From: Sphaerolaimus hirsutus
Taxonomy: Eukaryota > Nematoda > Chromadorea > Monhysterida > Sphaerolaimidae
Direction of reading: 5' to 3'
DNA: 64,000 nt
Assembly (NCBI GenBank): GCA_964036195.1
Contig: OZ038460.1
Coordinates: 6,575,504-6,639,503 of the forward strand
The translations under genes were made by a program, and so were the position numbers. Below are positions 33,240-43,847 of this stretch, in pieces. Under the pieces are notes generated by a model. It searched no databases, was not told the origin of the DNA, and saw nothing but the letters and a program-made list of their open reading frames with translations. How positions within the stretch are numbered: position 1 is the first letter of the stretch; each line of letters opens with the position of its first letter.

Positions 33240-34014
33240 CATAGTTGTTAAAACGTATTTACGTTTACTCGATAAATACGGATACTCGTGTACTGTGTAA
33301 ATACGTTTATGTTTCCTCCCGAAAAAATACCGGTACGCACTTACTCGCGTACTTTTTGAAAGTACGCGAGTACCGAAAACGCATTTAAGCGGGACAGAGG
33401 ATGTGACATTTTGACAGACAGAAAGTGACAAAAATAGGACTTTTTCTTAAGAAGTAGTTATCGAAAGTAAAAACACATATTATATTTGATGTGTTCTAGG
33501 ATAAAAAGTGACAAAATTTCTGATTTTTACGTTTTCTGGTAACAAAAATACTCACTTCAACATTTTATATAATAAAAATACTCCTTTTTACGTTTTCTGT
33601 GAGAAAATAACTCAGTTTTACGTTTTCTCCGAAAAAAGTATTTTAGGTATAGTCAGCGTACATGATACTCTGCCCTCGCACTAATTTATGTCTCGTGTTG
33701 GAAGCGTGCCAACGATTATTTAATCATGCGATTTCTGTAAAAAGATGAACGTCATCGATGTGAATATGTTAATGAATAACATTATAACAACAATCCATCC
33801 ATCAACAAACTTGCACGGGCACGCGTTGACCATCGTTGGCGCACTTCCAGCAGGAACCCCGCGTGCAAGGTGTAAAGTAACCGGAGTATACTCACCTTTC
33901 TACGCAGTGTAAAAGTATTTAAAAAATACTTTACGTTTTCTGTACTCGGAATTGAGTAAAAATAACATACTTTACGTTTACGTTTACTTCAGTTCAGTAC
34001 TTTTAACAACTCTG
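33240..34014. mobile_element. hAT-type element, ACGTTT family, with a GTATAGTC foldback inside
   Basis: CATAGTTGTTAAAACGTATT at the left and CAGTACTTTTAACAACTCTG at the right. Perfect 8-bp duplication ATTGACAA at 33232-33239 and 34015-34022, fitting nTnnnnAn. Arrays of ACGTTTACTCG and TACGTTTTCTG fill the ends. A foldback (33655-33890) starting TATAGTCAGCGTACATGATA is inserted in it. Confidence 0.88.
33652..33892. mobile_element. GTATAGTCAGCGTAC foldback MITE
   Basis: Begins GTATAGTCAGCGTACATGAT and ends TAACCGGAGTATAC. The interior GCACTAATTTATGTCTCGTG and TTGGCGCACTTCCAGCAGGA is about 90% the same as in the copy at 38303-38842, so the two are the same family. Confidence 0.65.
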
Positions 34015-34448
34015 ATTGACAAGTACTTCTATGGGAGAATGATATGGAATTCTTTTATAATTCTGTTAAATACATGTGTAATGATTCCACTGGTTGTCCA
34101 TATTTAATTTCGCGCATGTCCTTTATTTAAATAATGCACACGGTATTATAATACTGTCCAGGATGAAAGATCAGCGTTGAATGAGTTATGATTAACGATG
34201 GCCAAAAAAGATTCGAAAATTCGAAAACGTTTTCGAATTTTCGAATTTTTTAGGACCTTTCGAATTTTTAATCACGCGGTGAAAAAAACACATAAAAATC
34301 GATTTTTTTCAAGCGATTCGAAAATTCAAAAACGTTTTCGAATTTTCAAATTTTCTGGTGATTTTTGTTGAAAATGAGTAAAAATGCAAGGACTTAACTG
34401 AAAATATTATATTCACATCGATTTTTTGTAACAGCAGAAGCAAAATAC

Positions 34449-35056
34449 TTACCGTATTACCTCGAAATACCCCCATGGGGGTTTATTATTTCGCCAGCAA
34501 AATTTGAGGGGGGGGTTAATTCGAGGGGGGGGGGGGGTTTATTCGAGGGGGGGTTTATAATTTCGCCAGAAAATTTCGTGGAATTCGTAGTAAAGAATAC
34601 GCTATTTCTTACACAAAAACGGTAATAAATGTGAGAATATAGGTTAAATTGGGGCTATAGATGTACATTTGTACACAAATGAGCGTATAAGAGTAGCTGC
34701 GATGCAAATAAGTAGTAATAAATACATCATGTACATTGCATACATGGGGGCAGTCCCAAGCCTTGTAAAGTGTAAAGTAAAGTGTCAAATGTGAAGTCAA
34801 ATGCAAAGTAAAGTGTCAATCAAAACAAAAAAGAAAATATTTTATTACTGAACTTTGCATGACAATTGACAGTTTACTTTGCATTTGACTTTACATTTGA
34901 CACTTTACTTTACACTTTACAGGGCTTGGGACTGCCACCTGATGTACATAATTCCGGGGGGAGTATTTCGAGGGGGGGGGGGTTTATTATTTCCCCAGCC
35001 CATTTTGAGGGGGGGTTAATTCAAGGGGGGGGGGGATAATTCGAGGTAATACGGTA
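34449..35056. mobile_element. CCGTATT-family MITE nested in a hAT element
   Basis: TACCGTATTACCTCGAAATA at the left and TCGAGGTAATACGGTA at the right are perfect inverted ends. G-runs of up to 13 occur at 34506-34540 and 34973-35032. It is interrupted by the foldback at 34746. Confidence 0.85.
34746..34932. mobile_element. GGCAGTCCCAAG foldback nested in a CCGTATT MITE
   Basis: GGCAGTCCCAAGCCTTGTAA at the left and TTTACAGGGCTTGGGACTGCC at the right. The arms are GTGTAAAGTAAAGTGTCAAA versus TTTGACACTTTACTTTACAC, almost perfect, around an unpaired centre of about 50 bases. This is the third level of the nest. Confidence 0.82.
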
Positions 35057-35326
35057 TGCTGTAACAGCGGTAAGGCTGTAAAACATTCGAAAAGTCAGAC
35101 CACAAATTCAAAAATGCAATAATTTGATGCAAATTTTTGTTGAAAAGTAACAAAAAGATATAAAAAATTCGAAAAGTAATGAAAAAGATTCAAATATTCG
35201 AAAAATAAATTCGAAAATTCGAAAACTATTTTCGGAAAAAATTCAAAATTCGAAAAATCATTTTGGAAAAAATACTTAAAAATTTAAACACTTTTTTCGA
35301 GAGGGTTTGCCATCGTTAGTTATGAT

Positions 35327-35964
35327 ACATAAATTAATTTAGCTGTAGCTTGTTACATGCCTTCTTTGCATAAAACTAATTTGACTGAAATGCCAAGAAC
35401 CTTTTTGATAATATACAATATCTACAAATGACATTTGTAATTACCCTAAATCCTCGAATAAGTCCCCAAGTGAAGGTCCTGGGTTCCTTTGCTGGCAAGA
35501 CCATGCAAAATTTTTCAACTAACACACTGGTTGAAATAAACAGCTCTCCCTACCCAATTATCCTCGGACCGGATTTTTCCGGTGTGAAACATCTCATAAT
35601 GACATCATAGTTACTAAAATGAAAACTTTTCGAAAAAAGAACAGTACGTTTCAGTTCAGGCATGAGACATTCGGGTGTAAGCGACTCCACCTTGTTCTTG
35701 TCCAAATATTTTTCAATTTGCATTCAATTCAAACACAATACACAGGTGTACTTGTTTGTTTTCAAGAAAAACTATTGTTTTTTAAAGCTCCCAACTTAGC
35801 TCCCAGCCTCCCAACTTGCATGAAAAAAATGCAAAACATTATACATTGCTAAACATACCTACATACATTGCTATTTACATGGTATATTGGTGAATAAGTA
35901 CTGAAATTTCAGCTGTCATTTAAGAAAATGGTGAAAAGACTCTGACCATCCCTAAATCAATACA
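35327..35964. other. No gene recognised
   Basis: Two adjacent plus-strand frames (35428-35610, 35619-35852) are open for 60-77 codons, but they show no domain, no splice signals that join them and no start context. Otherwise AT-rich DNA. Confidence 0.4.
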
Positions 35965-36411
35965 CACCGTATTTCATCGAAATACCCCCAGGGGGTTTAT
36001 TTTTTCATAGTTTTCATAGAAATTTTGAGGGGGATATTTCGAGGGGGGGGGGGTAATTCAAAGGGGGTTATTATTTCGCCAGAAAATTTTTGAAATCCCA
36101 GTACTAAATCGTTGTTTGTAACGTAGGCAGACGAAAAATGCAAGAATAATCGACAAGAATAAGTGTTTATAGGCTCATATATTTAACTCTGTAGATGGTA
36201 TAAACACTGTTCTAACGTAACACAGTCAGTGTTTTAACGTGTGTTCTGCATTGCCTGGATATACGAAAAACGGCAGCTTTTGCCATGTAAATACGTTCTG
36301 TTTACACTCAATTTGGGGGGGGGGTATATCGAAGGGGGGTCTATTAATTCATAGTACCCATTTTGAGGGGGGTATTTCGAGGGGGGGGGGGTTTCGAGGA
36401 AATACGGTAGG
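35965..36411. mobile_element. CCGTATT-family MITE
   Basis: ACCGTATTTCATCGAAATAC at the left and TTTCGAGGAAATACGGTA at the right. The interior has GTTTTAACGTGTGTTCTGCA and the TGTAGATGGTATAAACACTG segment that also flanks the nest at 43400 and lies near 55290. G-runs are at 36038-36049 and 36381-36393. Confidence 0.8.
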
Positions 36412-36648
36412 TAAAATAGGTATTTGGGTAAAATACATAGGTAAACAAGCAAAGGGTGTTATTTATTTTATTAAGTGAGTATAATCATACCGAAGATCAA
36501 ATTAATTCTGCTCATGCTTTTAAATGTGCAATCATGCGAGGGAGGCGGTTTATCACAGTCAAATCGAATTTCAGATATCATATGTCCTCGAATTACACCC
36601 CTTGAATAAACCCCCTCGAGGTACTCCACGTATGGAGTAATGTAAATA

Positions 36649-37089
36649 CCGTATTACCTCGAATTATCCCCCCCCTTGAATTAACCCCCCCCTCGAATTA
36701 ACCCTCCCTCAAAATGGGCTGGGGAAATAATAAACCCCCCCCTCGAAATACCCCCCCCCCTTCGGAATGATGTACGTCATGTACATAATAAATACGTCAT
36801 GTACGCAATGTACATGATGTATATTACGGTTAATTTGCATTGCAGCTACACATAGAGTAGTTTGTGTAGCTATCTACGTTTTTATGTCCAAATATATCCT
36901 GTTTGGACACGTTTATTACCTATTTTGGGTACGCAAATGCCTACTATTTACTATGATCCTAACGAAAATTTCTGACGAAATAATAAAACCCCCCCTCGAA
37001 TAAACCCCCCCCCTCGAATTAACCCCCCCTCAAATTTTGCTGGTGAAATAATAAACCCCCATGGGGGTATTTCGAGGTAATACGGTACA
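36649..37089. mobile_element. CCGTATT-family MITE (ATGTACGTCATG subtype)
   Basis: TACCGTATTACCTCGAATTA at the left and TTTCGAGGTAATACGGTA at the right. The centre contains GATGTACGTCATGTAC, CTACACATAGAGTAGTTTGT and TATCCTGTTTGGACAC, nearly identical to the centre of 11884-12871. It is therefore a closely related copy. Confidence 0.85.
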
Positions 37090-37139
37090 TCAAGTATTTA
37101 TGCAATGTACATGATGATATTTATTGCTGCCAATGCGCG

Positions 37140-37340
37140 TGCACACGCTAAACTGTAAACTGTGTGCTGGTAAACTCATAAATCGGCTTCGAATGCATTT
37201 GAGTTTACTGAAATGAGTTATTCTTAATCCCCATCAACTGCAGTTGACAGACACCTCATTCTGGTAAACTCACATTCATTCAAAGCCGATTTATGAGTTT
37301 ACCTGCACACAGTTTGCAGTTTAGCGTGCGTACCCCCAAT
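37140..37340. mobile_element. Foldback element, GTTTACCTGCACACAG family
   Basis: CACGCTAAACTGTAAACTGT, GCTGGTAAACTCATAAATCG at the left are mirrored by CGATTTATGAGTTTACCTGC, ACACAGTTTGCAGTTTAGCG at the right, around CAACTGCAGTTGACAGAC. A partial relative is at 4220-4350. Confidence 0.7.
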
Positions 37341-37360
37341 TTGTATCGCAGCTACACATA

Positions 37361-37832
37361 TACCGTATTTCCTTGAAATACGCCCAGGGGGTTCATTTTT
37401 TAGAGTGCAAATTTTGAGGAAGGGGGGGGGGTAATCGACATAGGGTGTATTTCGAGTTGGAGACGTAAAAAAATGCAAGGACAACCGACACGTATGACCG
37501 TCGTTAGACTTTGTGGTATACAAGCTTTGTCCTTTTGGAGTGGGGGGGTATTTCGAGGGGGGGATTTCGAGGGGGGATTTCGAGGAAATACGGCATACCA
37601 ATGTATCTACACAAACTACCCAGTCCAAATGTCTAAATACGGTATATCTGTTTTGTCACATTTATTCACCAGTTTTGTGTATGTAAAAGCCCTTTACTAA
37701 AATCCTTCACTAAATATGATCGGTCACGAAAACTTCTGACGAAAAAAATAAACTCCTCGAATAAGCCCCCTTGAATACACCCCCTGAAATAATAAACCCC
37801 CTGGGGGTATTTCGATGAAATACGGTAGGTTT
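37361..37832. mobile_element. Two adjoining CCGTATT-family MITE copies
   Basis: First copy: TACCGTATTTCCTTGAAATA at 37361 to GATTTCGAGGAAATACGGCA near 37594. Second, with a lost left end: AATAAACTCCTCGAATAAGC to GGTATTTCGATGAAATACGGTA ending about 37827. Between them is AT-rich sequence (CCAAATGTCTAAATACGGTA). Confidence 0.65.
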
Positions 37833-38299
37833 GAAATGAACTAGGTAATACGGCTAAAGTCAACGTGAGTGTTAGTCATCAATAACCATGTATAAAATAT
37901 CAACCAATCCGACAGCCTGTCAAGTGACAAACTTAGGTCAAAAGTTTCAAATCACTGGTGAACTGAGTCGACGTGTTTCAAATACTCTGTCAAGTAGAAA
38001 AAGTTTCTGCTGCCATAGAGAACAGGAATTTGACACAATTTTATTATTTTACTTACAATTTTTTCTTTACTTACAACTTCTTACAATTTACTTGACAGCG
38101 AACGGGATTTGATCGGCCCCTAGCTCGGGATTTCAGTACATATGAAGGGTGTGCTTCTAAAAGTACCGATCTACAAAAAATCGATTTTGAGATAATCGCG
38201 ATTGAAAGTTTGGAGTATGCAATACCCATACATGGGTATTGGGTATGGGAATTTTGGGTATGGGTATTTCGGCCATATTGTTGGCTATATAAAATTTAA

Positions 38300-38845
38300 T
38301 CATTCATTATATACTCGACGTACGTGATACTCTGCCCTCGCACTGAATTATGTCTCGTGTTGGAAGCGTGCCAATCATTATTAAATCATGCGATTTCCGT
38401 AAAAATATGAAAAAAATTCATCGATGTGAATATGTTAATGAATAACATTATAACAACAATCAATTTTGTCATCTTTTTTATGAAACTCGGACGCGTTAAC
38501 CATCGTTGGCACACTTCCAGCGGGAACCACGCGTGCAGGGTGTGAAGTAGGGTGTCAAAAAAATTTTTTTACGGAAAACGGAAACGGAAACGGAAAAATT
38601 TTTTCAGCGGCCGGAAAACGGAACGGAAAACGGAAAAAAATTTGCCGGAATTTAGCCGGAAAACGGAAAATGAGCGGGAAAAACGGAAACGGAAAAAAAA
38701 GTTGCCGGAAAACGGAACGGAAAACGGAAAAAAAAATTCAGCAGCCGGAAAACGGAACGGAAAACGGAAAAAATTTGCCTGCGGAAAACGGAAACGGAAA
38801 ACGGAAAACGGAAATTTGACACCCTAGTGTGAAGTAACCGGAGTA
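38300..38845. mobile_element. GTATAGTC-type foldback MITE split by an AAACGG-family hAT
   Basis: Starts ATACTCGACGTACGTGATAC and ends GAAGTAACCGGAGTATAC. With the inserted element 38548-38826 removed it matches the copy at 33652-33892 along its length, which confirms the insertion. Confidence 0.72.
38548..38826. mobile_element. hAT-type MITE, AAACGG family, short copy
   Basis: TAGGGTGTCAAAAAAATTTT at the left, GGAAATTTGACACCCTA at the right, perfect 8-bp duplication GTGTGAAG at 38540-38547 and 38827-38834. Nearly the whole 279 bp is GGAAAACGGAAACGG-type repeats. Confidence 0.92.
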
Positions 38846-39019
38846 TACACATAACGCTAGCTAGGTATATAAAATTTAGGGAATTGTATTTTTGTAGTAC
38901 AGTACATTTTAAAGGAACAAATTGGTAATAGCATGTAGATCGGTATATTTTAAACCACAAAATCAGAAAGCTGTAGATCGGTAGTTTATCCCATAATAAA
39001 AAAGCACAAAATGAGTTAT

Positions 39020-39437
39020 TGCGCAACCGGACACCGATCTGACATCGGTACTTTTAGAAGCACAAAAAAAAATGTGCAGATCGGTACATTTAAAAGAACA
39101 ATTTTGAAAAAACTGTGTAGATCGGTACTTTTAAAGACACAAAAGCTGAAAAAGCTTGTAGATTGGTACTTTTAAAATGTCAAAAACTGTATTTTGCGAT
39201 TTTTTTTTGCGTTTTTCGACCCCCCATATCTCAAAATTGAATTTCGCACCCCCCACATATTATATATATTTTTGAAGCACATTTTTATGGGGACCGCAAA
39301 AATGGTCCTAACTCAAATTTGAAAAATTTGTAGATAGGTACTTTTAGAAGCACACCCTTCATATACTAAATGAATCACATACTTTATGTAGAGGTCTCAT
39401 CAACTGAAATATTTACCGTTAATAAGTTTTACGATAG
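39020..39437. other. No gene; dispersed AGATCGGTACTTTTA repeats
   Basis: From 38120 to 38200 and again from 38930 to 39360 the phrase AGATCGGTACTTTTAAAAG recurs at least seven times with small changes, ending with GTACTTTTAGAAGCACACCC TTCATAT at 39337-39365, which is the near inverse of the start at about 38139. This is a larger AGATCGGTAC element that contains the foldback at 38300. Confidence 0.5.
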
Positions 39438-39672
39438 CAGAGTGGTTAAAAGTAGCAAACTTTTTCCAAAGTATACATAAACATAAAGTATTTATTTTTT
39501 ACTCACCCCCTTAGTACAAAAAACGTAAAGTAATATTGTTTCACTTTTACTCATGAGTAAACGTAATTTTGCCCCTGGAAAACGTGTTTTATTATTTATA
39601 CTTTGAATTTGGAAAAAAGTATTTATGTTTACATTTACGTTTTCTAAAAATACCAGTATTTTAACAACACTG
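39438..39672. mobile_element. hAT-type MITE, ACGTTT family, short copy
   Basis: CAGAGTGGTTAAAAGTAGC at the left and AGTATTTTAACAACACTG at the right with arrays of ACGTAAAGTA / TTTACGTTTTC. The flanking 8-mers do not match, so an end may have been exchanged. Confidence 0.6.
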
Positions 39673-39789
39673 GTAATCGCTTTGGTGTTCCTTCCATATT
39701 GAAATTTATGAAATACTTTTTCTGCACTTTTTCTGTACTTTTCAAAAGTATGTGAATATTTACCCAGTTTTTTTTGGTAATCTAATTAC

Positions 39790-40067
39790 CAGAGTTGCGA
39801 AAGCGTATTTACGCTTACCCGAAATACGCGGGTAAATGGGTATTTATACCTACGCTTACTCTTACGCTTTCATAAAATACCCATACGCTTTTTTACGCTT
39901 TCCCGGCCAAAATACCCAGGTACTAAAAGCGTAAAAATTTTTTTCACACAGTTAAGTTTTACGCTTTTGAAAAAGCGTAAAAACACAAAAAAGAGAGTGA
40001 ACGAGGCTGTGTACCAAAAAAATGACTGCGTGTGTGCAGTAATGCACTGGAAATAGTGGCACATGTA
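39790..40067. mobile_element. Left half of an ACGCTT-family hAT element
   Basis: CAGAGTTGCGAAAGCG at 39790 and downstream sequence match the element at 6180 closely up to GCACATGTA at 40067. A mariner-like foldback then begins, and the right half of the hAT element is not found beyond it. Confidence 0.75.
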
Positions 40068-40988
40068 CATGGTCGGGCTGAAAAGTCCCCGGGCAGTGCT
40101 CGCCATTCGCGCTAGGGGTATGCTACAGTTATAAAATTTTAACACATTAATATATCAGGTGTTTTGAGTTTTCACCCAAAATTTCACCTCTCTAGCTTCA
40201 CCCACTGCGGAACTGTGGGGGTTACAATTTCGGTCATTTTGTACTGATGTACAAATGGTGCTCTAGCTCAACGCTGCTTTAAGTTGTGATCATGAATGAA
40301 ACTTTGGCTAGTGTAAGCCACCAGTGCTGGCAATGTGCTGATAGTATTCAACACTTTCATCAACATCATTGCCATTAAGGTAAAATAAATATGCAGATCA
40401 GGATGATGTGCAAGAAACGTGGGAACTGTGATGGATGTTTTTGGTGATCATCTGAGATCATGTTGTATTGCAGTGATTTTAATGTTGTTTTGAAATGTGC
40501 AGTAAATTATTATGTCAATTAAATTTAATTTGTGATTCATTACTAATCTGTAGTGGACACATTACCTGTGTTCAACAGCAGTGTGCATGAAAAACGCCTC
40601 CTGTATTAACCTGTATTGACCAACCTTAGAGGCAGAATGATGAATTTGGTAGTGAGAGTAGTGACAGTAATGGCAATATGGACTAGGCTTATGATATCAT
40701 AGCTAATGTTGGTTAGTGCTGGCACATTGCCAACACTGGTGGCTTACACTAGCCAAAGTTTCATGATCACAACTTAAAGCAGCGTTGAGCTAGAGCACCA
40801 TTTGTACATCAGTACAAAATGACCGAAATTGTAACCCCCACAGTTCCGCAGTGGGTGAAGCTAGAGAGGTGAATTTTTGGGTGAAAACTCAAAACACCTG
40901 ATATATTAACGTGTTAAAATTTTATAACCGTAGCTTACCCCTAGCGCGAATGGCGAGCACTGCCCGGGGACTTTTCAGCCCGACCATG
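40068..40988. mobile_element. Mariner-like foldback MITE with arms of about 275 bp
   Basis: CATGGTCGGGCTGAAAAGTC at the left and GACTTTTCAGCCCGACCATG at the right, flanked on both sides by TA (40066-40067 and 40989-40990). The arms 40068-40340 and 40714-40988 are near-perfect reverse complements; the 370-bp middle is unique. The end sequence and TA duplication suggest a mariner/Tc1-type family, but no transposase frame is present. Confidence 0.82.
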
Positions 40989-41039
40989 TATATAGCGGTT
41001 ATTTTTCTGCATCCGCGTACGACAATTTAGTACTGGAAT

Positions 41040-41164
41040 TTCAAAAAATTTCTGGCGAAATAATAAGCCCCCCTGGAAATACCTCCCCCCTCAAAATTCT
41101 CACTCTGAAACAATCACCCCCGGGGGGGGGGGGGAAGGGGTATTTCGAGGAAATACAGTATGTA
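41040..41164. mobile_element. Truncated CCGTATT-family MITE
   Basis: Contains TCTGGCGAAATAATAAGCCC, CCCCGGGGGGGGGGGGAAGGGG and the right end GTATTTCGAGGAAATACAGTA. The left CCGTATT end is missing. Confidence 0.65.
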
Positions 41165-41445
41165 ATTTAGCTATTTTTACCCTGTTATCTCACAGTTTGC
41201 ACTTTAAATCTTGAAATATCCAATCGATTGAAACGCTGCACCCCCAACCCCCAGACAATCTTTCAGCTTCTACCACTTCAGAGAGGCAATTTGCTATCTA
41301 TTTGAACTTGTGTGTTGAGCAAGAAAACTTATTGATTTCCATTATTTGACCATTTTTGTCTTTTTGGAGGCAATACAAGTTATTGAAAGTGAAGAAAATA
41401 GTACTTTGTCTCACCTGTATCATTTAAGGCAATATCATTTGGGCG

Positions 41446-41643
41446 CTGGCGCCATTGGCGCTTGGCGCCATGGCCCCCTGGCGCCTTTGGCGCTTGGCGC
41501 TAAGTTCCAGAAAAGCGCCATGGCGCTTTTGGCGCTTGGCGCCATTTTGCTGTGGCGCCATTGGCGCTTGGCGCTAGTTCCGGAAAAGCGCCATGGCGCT
41601 TTTGGCGCTTGGCGCCAAAAGTCTGGCGCTTTTTACATCACTA
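41446..41643. mobile_element. GGCGCC-family element, left end degraded
   Basis: About 200 bp of GGCGCTTGGCGCCATGGC-type palindromes with the right end GGCGCTTTTTACATCACTA. The left end TAGTGATGG is not recognisable. Confidence 0.65.
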
Positions 41644-41679
41644 GTTAAGATTTCTAAACCAGATGCGAATTTACCCGGC

Positions 41680-42098
41680 GAGAACCCGGCCGTAAAGTAA
41701 ACCCGGCCGTAAAGTAAATCCGGCCATAAGGCATAGTTGTACAAACGTATTTACGTTTACTCGATAAATACGTATACTCGAGTGCTGCGTAAATACGTTT
41801 ACGTTTCCTACCGAAAAAATACCAATACTCAGTTACTCGCGTACTTTTTGAAAGTACGCGAGTACAGAAAACGAGTATTTACAGATATTTACGTTTACTC
41901 ACCTTTTACACAGCGTAAAAGTAGAAAATTTTTACTTTACGTTTTCTGTATTCAGGTGTGACTAAAAATAAAATACTTTACGTTTACGTTTACTTTGAAA
42001 AAAGTTCAATACTTTCAACAACTCTGCCGTAATGATGCCCGGCCTAAAGTAGCACCCTCTACTTTACGGCCGGGTTTACTTTACGGCCGGACCATTCC
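41680..42098. mobile_element. CCCGGCCGTAAAGTAAA foldback, split by an ACGTTT-family hAT
   Basis: Repeated CCCGGCCGTAAAGTAAACC at 41685-41725 faces GGTTTACTTTACGGCCGG at 42064-42090. Between them is the ACGTTT-family element 41732-42026. Confidence 0.6.
41732..42026. mobile_element. hAT-type MITE, ACGTTT family
   Basis: CATAGTTGTACAAACGTATT at the left, AATACTTTCAACAACTCTG at the right. Flanking 8-mers CCATAAGG and CCGTAATG agree at 6 of 8. It has the same ACGTTTACTCG array as the copy at 33240. Confidence 0.7.
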
Positions 42099-42792
42099 CA
42101 ATTTACCCACCCGCGCAGCGCATATTATCCCATACTAAATTTCAATCCAATTCGTAATCGACGTCAATTCGGAATGTGTGTGCTTCTGGCGCTAGTGTGC
42201 GAATGACTACACTAGCGACACAAGCGCACAAGGGAGAGGATGCACACCAAAATATGTCGTTCACTGTAATCGCCATTTATCCGCAAACTCTGTCTAAATC
42301 TGTAATGGGTTAAATGTTTTAACAGTAATGTTTCAACAAATGTGGATTCCAATCGGTATCCAATCGACCGCCCAAAAAAAGAAAATATGAAAAAATCGGG
42401 ATACTATACACATACTATTTTTATTGACAAATCGTTTTCAAATATCAATCTTGAAATGGTAAATTGTGCCTACACACACTAGTTTTCACCGTGACTTCGT
42501 CTGAAAACTTAAATTTTTTCAAATGCAAATTAATGAACACGGTTGAATGATTTTATTTAATTTTAATTGGAATTTAAATAAATTAAAGTTAAAATTTAAA
42601 TTTTTTAAAACTAAAACACATACAGCATACAAAAAGAGTAGGGCCATTCCATCACAGAAATTGCATGCAAAGCTAAGACACAGGAAGCGTGCACATTGAT
42701 TGAATATTATATCGTAGTTGAAGAATTCGGAACACGGCCAATTCTATTGTAACAAATACGCGATTTATTTTCAGATTTAACTTTGCATCTTA
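42099..42792. other. No gene recognised
   Basis: AT-rich interval. It includes an AAATTTAAATTTTAAT-rich block at 42540-42610 and an ACACACTAG motif at 42475. No open frame above 60 codons with features. Confidence 0.45.
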
Positions 42793-42804
42793 CCGAGTTG
42801 TTAA

Positions 42805-43224
42805 GCCGGAATTAGAGCTCAGCGTCGATTCGACGTGAAATGACGACGTAAAATGACGTCGTAAAATTAATTACACGAGTATGGATCATGCTACGGGTCT
42901 ACAATTTTCTAAGGATAATATATGAGCAATACCTTAATCATGTCCAATTCTGAGTGTCCAATATTGCAAGCAACCGTTGACGTGAAATGTAAAGTTAGTT
43001 CCCTGACGTAAAATGATGATGTGAAATGATAAAAATTGAATTTTTCAATTCGCTCTAGTTGTGGCTGATAACACTCAGTATTGGACACGATTAAGGTATT
43101 GATTCATATATTATCCTTAGAAAATTGTAGACCCGTAGCATGATCCACACTCGTGTAATTAATTTCATGACGTCATTTTACGTCGTCATTTCACGTTGAA
43201 TCGACGCTGAGCTCTAATTCCGGC
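42805..43224. mobile_element. TTAA-flanked foldback MITE
   Basis: GCCGGAATTAGAGCTCAGCG at the left and CGCTGAGCTCTAATTCCGGC at the right, flanked by TTAA at 42801-42804 and 43225-43228. The arms are about 160 bp and highly similar (both contain AATTTTCTAAGGATAATATA or its complement). TTAA duplication is typical of piggyBac- or Kolobok-like elements; the family cannot be decided. It sits exactly at the left end of the big hAT nest. Confidence 0.85.
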
Positions 43225-43635
43225 TTAACGATGGCAAAAAAGATCTGAAAATTCGAAAACATTTTCAAATTTTCGAATTTTTTAGGGAATTCATGGCCAC
43301 AAAAGTGTATAGAGAATTTGAATGACAAAAGCTGCGCTCTGTGATACGGGAAACGCAGAATACATGTTCAAATAATGACTGTGTTGTGTTAGAACAGGGT
43401 TTATTCCATCTATAGAGCAGAGTTGCGAAAGTGTATTTACGCTTACCCGAAATACCCGGGTAAATGGGTATTTATACTTACACTTATGCTGACGCTTTCA
43501 TAAAATACCCGTACACTTTTTTAGGCTTTCCCGGCCAAAATACCCGGGTACTAAAAGCGTAAAAAAGCTTTTCACACGGTTCAGTTTTACACTTTTGAAA
43601 AAGCATAAAACCACAAAAAAGAGTGAACGAAACTG

Positions 43636-43773
43636 TGTTGTATTTCCCTTGTTGTGCACGTAATTAATGCTTCTTCTTGCTTTGTGTTTAAGCTTACTTC
43701 ACACATACAATCGAGATCGCCGTAAACACATAAATCATCAACTCGATCTATTGGACCCCCCACACACTCAACA
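43636..43773 (+). repeat. 5' long terminal repeat
   Basis: 138 bp, TGTTGTATTTCCC to CACTCAACA, with the short inverted ends TGTTG/CAACA. The 3' copy is identical in length. This is short for a Gypsy LTR. No clear TATA box stands out. Confidence 0.95.
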
Positions 43774-43777
43774 ATTT

Positions 43778-43795
43778 TGGTGGACGTGCTGGGGA
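43778..43795 (+). promoter_or_regulatory. Primer-binding site
   Basis: TGGTGGACGTGCTGGGGA begins 4 bases after the LTR. Its reverse complement ends CACGTCCACCA after TCCCCAG, which looks exactly like the T-arm, acceptor stem and CCA of a tRNA. The tRNA species is not identified. Confidence 0.75.
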
Positions 43796-43847
43796 TCTAT
43801 TTCTACTCTACTTAGAGATATTTATTTTAGATTCAAGCTGATAATAC

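Larger units (their letters stand above)
34193..35318. mobile_element. hAT-type element, TTCGAAAA family, with two further elements nested in it
   Basis: TAACGATGGCCAAAAAAGAT at the left and GAGGGTTTGCCATCGTTA at the right. Perfect 8-bp duplication GTTATGAT at 34185-34192 and 35319-35326. Subterminal arrays are GATTCGAAAATTCGAAAAC-type units. Inside is a CCGTATT-family MITE (34449-35056), which itself contains a GGCAGTCCCAAG foldback (34746-34930). The same ends bracket the large nest at 43226-57774. Confidence 0.9.

Noticed and set aside
38552..38827. Lys/Arg-rich frame (KRKTENGN) in the AAACGG element
   Set aside because: It is a translation of the GGAAAACGG repeat; similar frames exist in every copy and on both strands as Phe-rich peptides.
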